Shown piece after piece: positions 31,304 through 42,630 of a stretch of DNA of 64,000 nt. Both the position numbers and the translations under genes were made by a program. This DNA is from Exophiala sp. HKRS030. Taxonomy: Eukaryota; Ascomycota; Eurotiomycetes; Chaetothyriales; Herpotrichiellaceae. Each line of letters begins with the position of its first letter. The stretch's first letter is position 1. Under the pieces are notes generated by a model. That model had not been told where the DNA came from and did not search any database. It was given only the letters and a program-made list of their open reading frames with translations. The stretch lies in assembly GCA_023897205.1 (NCBI GenBank), contig JAHWDD010000003.1, positions 6,761,665-6,825,664 of the forward strand, read 5' to 3'.

Positions 31304-33067
31304 ATGTCTCGAAGGGCGCCTGCCGACCGGGCGGCCCAGAACGCCCAAACCCTCAAGGCCCTTGTCAAGCTCGAAGGTAACAAGGTCTGCGCGGATTGCA
31401 AGAGAAACAAACATCCACGATGGGCAAGTTGGAATCTGGGTGTCTTTATCTGCATTCGATGTTCCGGCATACATCGAGGCATGGGCACTCATGTTAGTCG
31501 AGTCAAGTCGGTGGACCTGGATGCCTGGACAGATGAACAGCTACAGAGCATCCTGAAATGGGGCAATTCAAGAGCAAACAAATACTGGGAAGCCAAACTT
31601 GCAGCTGGACACGTGCCCTCCGAAGCGAAGATCGAGAATTTCATCCGTACCAAGTATGAGTCTAAGCGATGGGTTATGGATGGTCCTATGCCGGATCCTT
31701 CCACATTGGACGACGGTGAAGACAACATGCCGCTGAATATTGTTCAAGAGAAGGCTAAAATTGAGAGGTCTGCCTCGCAGCGAGCGGCTGCTACTCAGCC
31801 GCCGCCACCACAGCCGCGTGCAGCGCCGAATGTCAACCTGTTCGGTGACTTCGCTCCTCCTCCTCCAGTCAGACCTAGTACAGCCGACTTTGCAGACTCG
31901 AGGCCGACACGAACTGCCCCGCCTGCACCAACTCCAGCACAGGCCGCGAAACCCGCAAGCAAACCACAAGACTCACTTCTAGGCTTGGATTTCTTTGGGA
32001 ACGCGCCTTCAGCGGGGATTGGACGACCCTCTAGTGCAGCTGCAAATCCAACATCATCAGCGACAAGCAGGGGGGACCTCAAAAGCTCTATCTTGTCCCT
32101 GTATGCCAGTGCCCCAAAACCACAACCTACTCAACCTCAGCATGAGCGCCAGCCGTCCATGTCAGGTGCGGCGTCACCACCTCTTGGGAAGCAGGATGCC
32201 TTTGGTGGTTTGGCAGACGCCTTTGGTGGGTTGAACTTCTCCAGCACAAGCACATCACCACCTCCCCAACCACAGCCATCTTCCGCATTCTCTGCATTCG
32301 GCAGTCTCACCAACTCGGGGCCCAAATCTACATCTTCAGCTGGCGCCTCGCCGCCTCCAGCTTTGAGCGGCGGCAGCTTCTTCGATTCTCTGCCCTCGAA
32401 AGCACCCGCCGCCAAACCGACTGTCACCTCACCTTCTGCGTCCAACGGCTTGGACTTTGCATTCACACAAACAGCACCTGCACCCCAGCCTGCAGCCGCG
32501 CCCAAGCCATCTACCTCATCTATTCCAACAGATCTTTTCGAAGCTGACGACTTTGGTGGCTTTGCAAGCTCTATGCCTGCGTCGCCTCCGAAGCGGGCTC
32601 CGACGAATGTTGCCTCACCTCCTACCAGCACCGCCAACATCAACTCCCCGTTCAATTTGTCCTCTCCCACCACATCTGCGCCTATGCCTGCACCACAACA
32701 GGCCCCACAAGCTTTCAAATCACCCGCAGTCCCGCAAAGCAACGCAGCGCTTTTTGATCCTTGGGGCTCTAGCAATGACAGCAGTCCTTGGGGAGCACCA
32801 GACCCGGCACCCGCCAAACCTGCGCAGCCCAAAGTGGAATTAGGGAGACCACCAGCGCACATCACGGCAAACGATATTCATGGCGGATGGGCAGATCCTA
32901 TCTCATCAAGTACTAAGCCTCCCCAGCAACCAACGGTGACGGCAGACGAGGACTTTGGAGGATGGACCTCAGCATCGACGACCCAGACACCCATTAGTGG
33001 ACCAGCAAAACCTAGTGGTGGTGGATTTGGAGGAGCATCGGATCCATTTGACAATCCCTGGGGTTAG
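31304..33067 (+). CDS. ArfGAP domain protein (Age2/SMAP type)
   Basis: 587 aa, one exon. Stimulates GTP hydrolysis by Arf GTPases in vesicle traffic at the trans-Golgi/endosome. The ArfGAP zinc finger is Cys29, 32, 50, 53, ending GVFICIRCSGIHRGMGTH, with the arginine finger at Arg58. The domain covers about residues 12-130. The rest is a long low-complexity Pro/Ala/Ser region with repeated FGGLADAFGGL, DDFGGFASS, DEDFGGWTS, GGGFGGASDPFDNPWG and DPWG motifs, resembling short clathrin/adaptor-binding peptides. Fungal Age2 homologues share this layout. Confidence 0.93.
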   Translation: MSRRAPADRAAQNAQTLKALVKLEGNKVCADCKRNKHPRWASWNLGVFICIRCSGIHRGMGTHVSRVKSVDLDAWTDEQLQSILKWGNSRANKYWEAKLAAGHVPSEAKIENFIRTKYESKRWVMDGPMPDPSTLDDGEDNMPLNIVQEKAKIERSASQRAAATQPPPPQPRAAPNVNLFGDFAPPPPVRPSTADFADSRPTRTAPPAPTPAQAAKPASKPQDSLLGLDFFGNAPSAGIGRPSSAAANPTSSATSRGDLKSSILSLYASAPKPQPTQPQHERQPSMSGAASPPLGKQDAFGGLADAFGGLNFSSTSTSPPPQPQPSSAFSAFGSLTNSGPKSTSSAGASPPPALSGGSFFDSLPSKAPAAKPTVTSPSASNGLDFAFTQTAPAPQPAAAPKPSTSSIPTDLFEADDFGGFASSMPASPPKRAPTNVASPPTSTANINSPFNLSSPTTSAPMPAPQQAPQAFKSPAVPQSNAALFDPWGSSNDSSPWGAPDPAPAKPAQPKVELGRPPAHITANDIHGGWADPISSSTKPPQQPTVTADEDFGGWTSASTTQTPISGPAKPSGGGFGGASDPFDNPWG

Positions 33068-33322
33068 TGAGATGACGCATCTGATCACGATGTATGAAGT
33101 GCGGGAGTGAGGAGAAAGATTATGCCAGTTCGGATGAAGACAAAATGAATTGTTATTGCAGCATGAGCATTTTTCCATAGACCAGCAGAAAGACACAATT
33201 GCAAGAAGCACACGAAGCGTAACACGAGGTGTGTCTATATAAGTCTGCGGACACTGCCCGTGGCACAGGATCAGCTGCACCGTGCCTATTCCGTATCCCG
33301 TAACTGTTGTGTAAACTTATTG

Positions 33323-33551
33323 TACTCCGTACTGAAGGCAGATATCTATCTAATGAGTACCTAGGTACCTTTGGTAGTTGTGCGTGGGAGGTGAACGCCA
33401 CCATCAACAGAACCAAGAAGCCGGGGCGTGGTTTAAGATCAAGGCGCCCCCGAGGAGGAGTGTGACAGGGGTGCCTCATCAGCCTTAAAGGGTGTTAGTG
33501 GGCGCCAAGTCACCCCGAACTATACTCGTATTTAGTGCACTGTACTCCGTA
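33323..33551. repeat. Two TACTCCGTA motifs in the ArfGAP-Zds intergenic region
   Basis: Exact 9-mers at 33323-33331 and 33543-33551, both followed by C. Between them is GTACCTAGGTACC-like sequence (about 33355-33370). The surrounding 33068-33728 region has no gene I can support. Confidence 0.6.
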
Positions 33552-34185
33552 CTTGTAGGTGGTTTGTGGCTGTCTCTCCCTGTCCGTCGTCGATTGGCCA
33601 GCAGGCGCGCGGCTTCTGGGCTGCCAGTGTGCACATCAATGAGCCTGTTTTAGCCGTCGACCCATTCGACCACTTACCATGCTCGTTGCACTCCCTTGAC
33701 ATTGCTTGTTCGAAGCCTTAGACCAGCCATGGCACACCCTCACTACCCTCGCCTTGTATGACTGTCAAACGAACTACCCATCGTCACCGCTGTAAATATC
33801 CGGCTACCTCCCTTCGTCTAAGAAATAACGAACAACCCCTTTTGCCTCCATTGCCCTGTCTTTCCCTATCCTCCACCCCGAATCCGATGATTACAGGACT
33901 CTATCCAGGAGCAGCAACCGATCGGCCATTGCGCGCAGGAGGCGGGCCAGGAGGGAGGGCTGTGGCCTGTTCATCAACGCGATAAATTCAATACCGATAC
34001 AACAACAGGGCCAGAAAGCCGGATCGTCCGCCTCATGAAGGTTCGTGAATATCCTTAAGGTTGCTGAGCCCGGCAATACTCGAGAAGCCTGCAGACGCAA
34101 GTAGGAAGTCCATGGGGTTGCTGTGTCCATTTCGTACCTGCCCAGCTTCGAATCTAGACCATTGCTGACATCGTGCTCGCTTTAG

Positions 34186-36977
34186 ACTTCATCGCGGAGC
34201 AGGGACACGGGCGCGAGCTTCGCAGCCCGCAGAGGGCATCTCCCACAACTGTCCATCAATGACGAAAGCCATCATATCACCGAAACCATTGGCTACCTTT
34301 ACGATGACGACGAACTCGAGCAAGACGTACGGAATAATAGTATCAATTCGCATCAGCACACCAACCTCAATTCACATGGCGCTGCCAATGGAATACAGGC
34401 GGAGAACACGCGGGCCCTGAGGAGGACTTCAATACCGCGAAAGCAACTGCCAGGTAGAGAGAGCACAAATGGGAACGATGCGACACACTCAAACGGCCTC
34501 TCTAGAGGCCTTTCAGTACAAGGACAATCGTGGGACCGGGATCGATCCTCCCCTTCGCCGCCTATGAACACTCGAGAACGGTCACCATCTGACACGGCTA
34601 CGTCTTCTTTCCCTCTGAACGATATCGACTATGAATCAAGTCCTGCTGGACTGGCGCAAGAGTTGAGCAATCTACAAGCTTTGAGGAGAATGTCAATGAA
34701 CGTCGGCGCTGCGGATGACCCGGACTTGCCACAACTGAGCGCGGCTGGTATGCCAAATGCGCCGTCCTCTACCTCCAGTGAGGATGATTCCTCGCGATTA
34801 TTCTGGGTGCCGGCCCGCTTACATCCCGAATTGGCACCGAAGGAGTTTAAAACATTTCTTGAGGGCAAGGCTGAGCAGATAAGGCGCAGGTCAGGTGAAT
34901 TGTCAGCATTTAGCCCACCAACGTCCTCCAGATCGAGCTCACTGAGCGTGGAAGGAGGGAACTCAGGTTTAAGGCGGAAAAAATCCATGCTGTCCCGACA
35001 GATCAATAGCTCTGTGGGCTATCAGGACGGAGCAGATCGACTGGAAAGGAAGAAATCTCAGTCGCGAAGGACTACTCCGCAGGATCCCAACCTACAGGAA
35101 TTGGAGACCTTGGTGGCCAACACTGTAGGAGTATCGGACGTGGAGCCCGAAAAGCCTAAGGAGGACGACACCGGTGACATTATACTTCCATCGGTCCCCG
35201 GCTCCAGCCTTAAGAGGTCGACGAGGACGACGTACAGACGCGGTGGCAGTTTAAAAGGAAGAGGGGCCGATCGCAGTACCTATGCGCAAAGAGCTGCAAG
35301 GAGAGCTGCGAGTGGAAGTCCATCAGGGAGTAGGCCTGAATCGCCAGAGGCCAATGTACCTGCGATTCCACCAATTCCAATCTTCGCTTCGGGCGACGTT
35401 GCGAATCTCGCTCTAACACTTAAAGATCCCTCTGTATCAGCAGCACCAGCCAAAAGTGCTGCAATGAACTTTTCGCGACCGGCAGGACGTGATGTTTCGC
35501 CCAACGCTGGTTTGGGCTCGTCTGTCCCTTCGACCTTCGACTCAATTTTCAAGGACGATGACCCCTCGAGGCGGTCCAGCACGTCGAGCATGCCAGAAAT
35601 ACAAAGACTTTCGTCGGCGCCACAATCGCCCCCCAAATCAAACACACCGGTTGAGCGAAAATCGGTGCCACAGATCGTTGAGACACCACCCCCTGAAGAG
35701 CCACGCACACATGCTCAACCTCTACGCTCATCTTCCATTCAAGCACCGGTCAGGCACCCTGAACGAGTATCATCCCGTGAAGACAAGGCCAGAAATATCT
35801 CTCCTCAAAGGCCTCCTATGCCGAGCAAGGGCTCGCTGCCAAGCCTCACTGGAAGGTCTCCGCCAGGACCGAATGCAATGCCTCCACAAACCAAACCAAC
35901 ACAGAGCCTTGAGCAGCCTTCGCCTCTTCCAGGGAACGATACGAATACCAGCAATTTGTCCTTCATTCCGACACTTACTGTTGACAAACGCGCCGACAAC
36001 AGGAAGAAGGAAGACAAGAAATCTTCATGGAGCTGGTTATTGGGCAAAGAGGATGGTGACAAAGATAAAACTGATAAGCCAAAGGCCAAGATTGCTAAGC
36101 CACCGCAACAGCACGACAACACTAGGCTTGATGTTTTGCAGGCTTCAATCGATGGTGTTGGAAAAGGTCGGGAGAGCATCGTCCTCGACCGTGATAGCCT
36201 AAAGCTAGACGAAGAACGTAAAAAGGAAAGTCAACGGAAATCTTCCGGCAGTGACACGAAGAAGGAGAAAGAAAGCATCTTCTCTACGATATTTGGCGGA
36301 AAGAAGGCCAAAGGAGAAAAGGAGAGTAATTCAAAGAAGGCTCGTGAGCGTGTTCTGTCGCCGGAACCCCCGTACCGAGAACTAAGACCAGACATCGACT
36401 ACAACTGGACAAGATTTTCGATATTGGAGGAAAGAGCAATATACCGAATGGCACATATCAAGCTCGCTAATCCACGACGGGCACTTCACTCACAGGTGTT
36501 GTTGAGTAATTTTATGTATAGCTATCTGGCGAAAGTCCAACAGATGCACCCACAGATGAATCTACCCACAAGTGCGAAGCAGCAGAGGAAACAACAGCAA
36601 AAGGACCAGCAGCCAGATGAGTTTACTCAATATCAGCGGTATCAACAGGTACGTCTAGTTGTGGATGATGAAGCGTCTCGACTGACTTTTTTTGATAGCA
36701 GCAAGCACAACAACAGTCCCTGGAACAACAACAGCAACCACAATCATATGGTTCTCAACAGGACATGAAGGATACTGCGGGATATGATTACGACCGGGGC
36801 TCTGGTTCGAGATCGATCTCAAGAGGCAGCAAAACGTCAGTGGAAGATAATGGGTCATCATACAAAGGAGGTGGCTATAGTCAATACCATGGTTCTCAAC
36901 AGCAGCAACAACAACAACAACATCAGCAAGGGCAATATGGGGCCCAGCTGGATGACGATGACGATGATATGTGGTAA
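34186..36977 (+). CDS. Zds1/Zds2-like protein with C-terminal Zds_C domain
   Basis: Regulator of polarity and mitotic exit through PP2A/Cdc14 in yeast. Supported exons 34186-36648 and 36699-36977, intron 50 nt (GTACGT, branch CTGAC, ATAG); 913 codons plus a short first exon that is uncertain. Coding begins after a CTTTAG acceptor at 34185. Phase-compatible first exons are 34035-34040 (Met-Lys, donor GTTCGT) or 33729-33755 (9 codons in a strong GCCATGG context, donor GTATGA). The family C-terminal block DIDYNWTRFSILEERAIYRM and MAHIKLANPRRALHSQVLLS is unmistakable. Before it lies a long disordered Ser/Pro region; after it Gln-rich repeats and an acidic DDDDDDMW end. Confidence 0.88.
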
Positions 36978-37811
36978 TACTTTGCATTCTGTAAGGTTCT
37001 ACGAAGAGATATTACTCTTTTGCAAATATCGTGTATATCTCTTGTCTGGAGATGGTTTCTGCTCCTTGAGCGAAATTTCACTCAGGGAACATGCTCCGGG
37101 GACACGGCAGCGCTTTCTCTGCTTTCTTAGTTTCTCATTTTCAGCATAGCGAGAGGACGTGAGCGGAATATTCAATACCAAGTTCGAGGTCCATCTATTG
37201 GGGGGGATTTATTATAGTAGCTATGGTCATGTGGTATCTGAATATACTGCTTACTGCCATCTTCACGATGGTAAAACCCTTACTTTTGTTGTCGCTGTCT
37301 ATCCATCGAAGTTTCTCGGCGCATACGTACCTACTTGGAGGTAAGAAGCTTCCTGGTGACAGATTGTAGAATCTTCGTTGCGTTCAGCCTTGCCGACGTC
37401 ATGAACGAGGCTGTGGCGCCACGAGGCCGGCTGAGTGTGACACCCCCAGGAACAAAGAGAAGGTTGTGTTACCCCGTCTCGTAATTGGGACCGAATCTTC
37501 CGCCTACGGCTTTCCGTGCTTCACCTTCGCCTCTACGGATACTACGCATCTACCACAAGCTATATTTGTTCTTTTACAATTTGACTCGAGTGGACCAGGA
37601 TTAGGTCGGTATCTTTAGCGCAAGCTTCGGTGCGGCACCAGAAATCAGCCACCTCTACCGCAATCGAGCCCTTACGACGAGTTGGCCAGTTAGCCATCCT
37701 CTCTCAGGTCCATCTGATCCAGATCATACCACCGACCTCTCGAGCATTCTCTCGACACCTAGAAAAACAGTCCTTCTTCTACCTCTGGGGCGCCATTATC
37801 CTCCCGTCGCC
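36978..37811. other. Intergenic region before the Sft1 gene
   Basis: About 0.8 kb containing the 3' end of the Zds gene and the promoter of the SNARE gene. No ORF with recognisable content; no repeat noted. Confidence 0.4.
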
Positions 37812-38209
37812 ATGTCCGACGCGTACGCCCGCGAAGAGTAAGTGAATGCTCTCCCATCCTGCGCCATCATCATACCAATAATGAGCTGTACATCGCTGAC
37901 ATTTCGTCCCGCCACCAACAAAGGCAAAACAATGCCCTCCTTTCCTCGCTCTCCCAAAAGACCTCGGCCCTCAAACACATCACGCTCGACATCTACGACA
38001 ATGCACGCTCCCAAGAGACCCTGGACAACACGAACGAGGTGTTTAGCAACATGACCACCAGCATTCGAGGGTCGGCGGGTCGGCTCACGCGCATGGCGAG
38101 ACAGGGTGACAAGTTGGCCGTTCTCAAGTTGGCCGGGATCATCATCGTCGCGGTCTTGCTCATTTACTGGGTCGGTGGTTGGATCCTGGGTTTGATCTTT
38201 GGTCGGTGA
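37812..38209 (+). CDS. sft1: Golgi SNARE Sft1/Bet1-like
   Basis: Small Qc-SNARE in intra-Golgi retrograde traffic. Two exons, 37812-37837 (26 nt) and 37924-38209; intron 86 nt (GTAAGT...AAAG); 103 aa. The join gives MSDAYAREE-QNNALLSSLSQ. A single SNARE helix follows (ALKHITLDIYDNARSQETLD, NTNEVFSNMTTSIRGSAGRL, TRMARQGDK), then a C-terminal membrane anchor (LKLAGIIIVAVLLIYWVGGW), so the protein is tail-anchored. Length is normal for Sft1 (about 97-105 aa). Because the first exon is tiny and the rest starts without ATG, a plain ORF search misses this gene. Confidence 0.92.
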
Positions 38210-39407
38210 TGTCCAAGACGTCACGAAAGATGATGATCAGCGACATCAAGGCAAGGGCAAGAAGAAAAGAAAATTAGGAGATGATTGGGAAAAAGGTCTT
38301 TTGAGAGAGAGAGAGACAGAGAGGGAGAGGGATACAAGAGGTGGTACCGAGTAAGAACGGGGGACATGGCAATGAGATGGAGGGTTGAAAGATTGACGGG
38401 TGAAAAATGATGAGATTGGAACAACTTCCAGACGAGGACGGGACAATTTTTATGGAGCCAGGGAGAGGTTGCGACGACTGACGAGAAGAGGGAGAATGAG
38501 AATGAGATGGAATACGTCAAGCATTTGCACATACACACACACACACACCCTTTCTCTCTCTCCATGTGAGATTGAACGAAGCCGGAGAACCTCCCCATGG
38601 CTATACGCTGGACATCTTAAGATGGTCGACTTGGTACCTCGAACCAGTGCAGTCGGACACCGGGGTGCTCACTCGCATGATCTGGGAACAACGCAACGAC
38701 TGCATACAGCGACAATCCGTTCGGGTTTACTGGTAATTTCTTCTTCAGGTGGTTCCGGTTCGAGAGGGAGAACGTCGAGCAAAAAGGTCATTACATGCAT
38801 GGACAATGACACTGGACATTTGCTCTTGTCACTACCAAGTTACTAACCACTGCTAGCCCCTCCATTTGCCATCAAGAAAGGAGGATGCAGAAAAAGTCTG
38901 CTAGCGACCCCAGGGGCGGAATTATCATCATCATCATTTTCGAACCACCTTTTCGGCTTCGGGACATTGGACCGAAACGAAGACGAAGGCGAAGGGAAAG
39001 AGAGGGCATCGACAACGCAGACGGAACAAGACAGCCTCTCTCTCTCTCTCTCTCTCTCTCTCCGACCCGGGACTCGAACAGCCCCCGACCAGGACAGCCA
39101 GCGATGGTGCAGCCCTCACGGATAGGATGCGCGTTTTTCTTTTTGGAAGCAAAGGAGTCAGGTTTGAATTTTGGGATAGGAAGGTTCTGCCACTTGTACA
39201 TGGTACTTGGACCTTTGGTCATCGTTTCTGTTTACCTGTACATGTTTCCGACAGTCACTTTCGTGATGTCGCGTAGTGTTCCAAGTTTATGCCTTTTTTT
39301 TTTCTTGGTGACACACAATATCAACACCATACTGATTGGTGACTTTTATAGTCACGTCTCTTGTGTTTTTCTTGATTCATGATTATTTTTCTTTCTAAAA
39401 AAAAGTA
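38210..39407. other. Intergenic region between convergent genes with microsatellites
   Basis: 1.2 kb, tail-to-tail between Sft1 and TFIIE-alpha. It holds an (AC)n run around 38531-38548, a (GA)-rich run near 38302-38330 and (CT)13 at 39036-39061. Short ORFs here are by-products of these repeats. Confidence 0.6.
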
Positions 39408-40904
39408 TTACATGGCATCTTCGAAATCTTCATCTTCATCCGAATCGCCATCGACGCCACCACCCGTCGTGGTCGTGCCCGCGTCATCCTCAACCTTGAC
39501 ATTTGCTGTCGCCGCCGTCACTCCATTCTCAAACTTGACCCTCTTGTTATCTCCTCGTCCGTCACCGCCGAAACTCGCGGGCGTGTTGGCATCGCTACTC
39601 GGTCCACTCTCGTCGTCGAATTCCCTCTTGACGCCGTTGACGGGTTTCACGTCCAAGCTGGCCGGGGTCCCTACGTTACTCGTCGTTCCCGCACCACCAC
39701 CACCACCACCACCACCACCACCGCCGCCAACGACATCAACGTCCTCAAACTCCAAATCGTCATCTTCATCCTCTTCGTCTTCGTCTTCTTCCTTGGCCCG
39801 CTTCTCGGCCTCGAGTCTTTCTCGTTCCATTTCGGCCATGTAAGCCGCCACTTCGTCTTGGAGGGTTGAATTTGTCGTCGTCGTTGTCGTAGCAGTCGCC
39901 GCCGCGTCCGTAATGATGTCCAAGTTCTTCTTGTCTTCTTCCTCTTCCTCTTCCTTTTTCGGCGCCGCCATGATCTCGTTGGTTCCCGACTCCGGTGTCC
40001 CCGTACCGGTCCCCGTACCCGATTCGACCTTGACGGCTGCTGCACCGCCGGCACCGTTCGAAGGGCCGATCGCACTGTTCGTGTGCCAGGCGGGCAACTG
40101 ATTCTGTTTCGCCAACAGTTTCCTGCGTTCCTCCTTCCGCTCGGCCTCCTCCCTGTCGTGCTCCGCCCCGCTGGTCAGGTTGATGGCGAGGTTCTCCACC
40201 TTGACCATCTCGGGGCCCTTCTTGAAGGTCCTGGTGTCCCGCTTGATCTCGACGTACTGCCCGTGTTCCTTCCCGCCACGCTCGCGGGGCACGTCCTTTT
40301 TCCGTTCCCACGCGCTCTGGAAATCGTTCTCGGGCACATCCTTCCGGTCGATCTTGAGGATCATGTCGTCGAACCTCTTCAGTTGGTCGTTGACCCTCCT
40401 GATCTTCTCGTGGTGGCCCCGGTCCTCGGTCGCGCGCTCGTTCTGCACCAGCGTGCTCCCGCACCGGTCACAGTAGAAGCCGTCGGCGCCCACCTTGTCG
40501 AGGATGGCCAGTTCGTCGTACTCGGCCTTGCAGCGCGGACACCTCCAGTCCTTGCGTTTGGTCTCGTCCTGTTGGTACAGTGCCTCCACCTTCTTGCGCA
40601 GCTTGGCGATCCGGTACTTGATCGCGTCGATCGCCGGGTGGAACGGACAGTAGTAGTATTCCCGCGGGCTCCCGCGTTGGGACCCCACGCGCACTTCGAC
40701 GCGGGAGTGTGTCTGTACGAGGCGGGCGTTTCGGAGGGGAGTCATGATGCTGCGGATGTCTTTGGGTTGTGCCGACAACAAGACGGAAAGGTCGTCCATG
40801 CCGAGGACGGAATGGAGCATGAGGGCGTCGACGATCAGGATCTGTCGGGGTTGGTGGAAAAAGGTGCGGACCGCGGTCCTGATGAGTGTCTTTGCCTCTT
40901 CCAT
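39408..40904 (-). CDS. tfa1: Transcription initiation factor IIE alpha subunit (Tfa1)
   Basis: 498 aa, one coding exon. General RNA polymerase II factor that joins the pre-initiation complex and recruits TFIIH. The winged-helix domain (about residues 5-85) includes LIVDALMLHSVLGMDDLSVL; the block REYYYCPFHPAIDAIKYRI leads to a zinc ribbon with Cys122/125 (CPRC) and Cys145/148 (CDRC). The C-terminal half is low complexity: Glu/Asp-rich tracts and a run of 12 Gly encoded by a trinucleotide repeat at about 39692-39728, ending acidic (DEDEDFEDAM) as expected for TFIIE-alpha. A splice acceptor-like CAG sits just upstream of the ATG, so a 5' UTR intron is possible. Confidence 0.93.
   Translation of the reverse strand: MEEAKTLIRTAVRTFFHQPRQILIVDALMLHSVLGMDDLSVLLSAQPKDIRSIMTPLRNARLVQTHSRVEVRVGSQRGSPREYYYCPFHPAIDAIKYRIAKLRKKVEALYQQDETKRKDWRCPRCKAEYDELAILDKVGADGFYCDRCGSTLVQNERATEDRGHHEKIRRVNDQLKRFDDMILKIDRKDVPENDFQSAWERKKDVPRERGGKEHGQYVEIKRDTRTFKKGPEMVKVENLAINLTSGAEHDREEAERKEERRKLLAKQNQLPAWHTNSAIGPSNGAGGAAAVKVESGTGTGTGTPESGTNEIMAAPKKEEEEEEDKKNLDIITDAAATATTTTTTNSTLQDEVAAYMAEMERERLEAEKRAKEEDEDEEDEDDDLEFEDVDVVGGGGGGGGGGGGAGTTSNVGTPASLDVKPVNGVKREFDDESGPSSDANTPASFGGDGRGDNKRVKFENGVTAATANVKVEDDAGTTTTGGGVDGDSDEDEDFEDAM
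39692..39728. repeat. Trinucleotide repeat coding poly-glycine
   Basis: (CCA)n/(CCG) on the plus strand, coding 12 consecutive Gly in TFIIE-alpha. Length may vary between strains. Confidence 0.8.
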
Positions 40905-41597
40905 GTTGATGTCGAGTTGTCCTGCAATGAAGGATGAAGGATGGGTATCGTAGAAGAATGGAATTTAAAAAATGAATAGGCGACCAGGAAGCCAAGGAAT
41001 ATTCTTTTGGTTCCAAAAAAAATACAAGGTTCAAACGTTGCGAGATCCAGCTCAAGGGAAAGCAACTTGAACGCCGGCCATGTCACCCCTTCGACAAGCA
41101 GTGAAGCCGTAGAAAGGATTGCCGTAGAGAAGAAGGAGCTGCAACAATGACTCTGGTGTGGAGGATCGAGACGAGAGAGAGAGAAGTGGCAAGGGTGGTT
41201 ATCGGAATGCCACAAAGGGAGTTTTGGAAACCGTAATGTCGACGGTAACAGTACAGAAAGCAAAGGAAGTTCTACTAGTAGGTAGACATCGCGCGCGGCG
41301 GAACATGCATGCGCCCTCTACAGCATTACGGAGCAATTCGAAGATCCAACCAAGATCCATGTTCGCTTTGCCTTGGCGTCAGCCTTGTAAGCCTTGCAGC
41401 CTTGTCTTCGGTAGGAACAGCCTTGCAGCGACACCTCTTGTGTTGCATACTCCGCCGTAGCCTCTCAAGTAAACAAGAGTAATCCGTACGAGTACGCACT
41501 TCCCACCCATAGACTCTGGCTTTCTTGTTCTCAAACACGAAGTGCCTTGTGCAGTACAGTATCTTTAACATTGTATTCTACGCCTTGTGCGGAAGTA
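40905..41597. other. Intergenic region upstream of TFIIE-alpha, downstream of the divergent kinase
   Basis: About 0.7 kb. Contains a CT/GA-rich patch near 41170-41185 and TACTCC/TACGGAG near-matches around 41324-41490. No supported gene. Confidence 0.4.
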
Positions 41598-42589
41598 CTA
41601 AACAACATTGACCAACAGACTAGGACACTGCCTGGTTCGCTGCCACTTTTCCAGATACGGGGCCAGACCTTCCCTCGTCCGCTGGACCAGTTCCCTCACC
41701 CTCGGTCTTCCCCGGGGATCCAAGCGCAGACAATCCTCCGCCAGGGCCGTCAACTTGGAAGTGTACATGCTACTCTTCAACATCCTCCGGAACATGGAAT
41801 AATCATACTGTCTGAGCTCCTGCTCTAGGTGTCCGTGCCGATCGACCTGCGCGTCCACCTCGTTGTTGTGCTGGTCGAGGTACATCAACCCGTAAATGTT
41901 GGCGCCAACCTGCCAAATCACATGGGACATTTGGAAAGGTTCAGCCTGTGATCCAAAGATCTGACGTCGCCAGTGGCGACCGTAGCGTCCGTTGTCTCGT
42001 TGTTCCTAATTATTATACAATAGCCCGTTTCATCAGTACGAGTACAAGAAGTACTTGAGCGTCATGCCATAAGATCGACAAGGCAAGAGAATGTCGGATA
42101 CTAAGCATAGAATCCCTGGTCGAAGAAAAAGAAACTAAAGAAAAGAAACACTCACAGGTGGAAACCAACAGATTGTACCATGTCCTCTCCATCTTCGACT
42201 ATTGCCTGGATCTTGTCGGTTTGTACATACCGCCATACCCCAATCCGCGACTTTTAAACTTGGGTAAGGCATGCATCTTTCGTCTGCTGGTGCTGTACCT
42301 AGAAGAACTGTTTGATTCGGGAAACCGAATTAATTGGATCAACATCGATACACCGTTGGATGGACAAGGTGGAAAAGGGGGGTTAACGCTCAACAAACAT
42401 ACTGTTCTCATGCTTCAAATCCAAATGCAATATCCACTGATCATTTCCTGGCGGCGCAAATTTCTTATCAAACTTGACGGTGCGCATATGGTAAGTGGCT
42501 TGGGCGAGGTCATGAAATGCTTGCCAAATGAATGCTTCTGGAATCCGTTGCCTGGTCAGAGTTTGAGTGCCTTTGTCAGTAATCCAATC

Positions 42590-42630
<41 letters not shown>

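Noticed and set aside
39766..40937. Long antisense ORFs (232 and 284 codons) over TFIIE-alpha
   Set aside because: They mirror the GC-rich coding strand, show low-complexity composition and no motif; TFIIE-alpha on the minus strand is clear.
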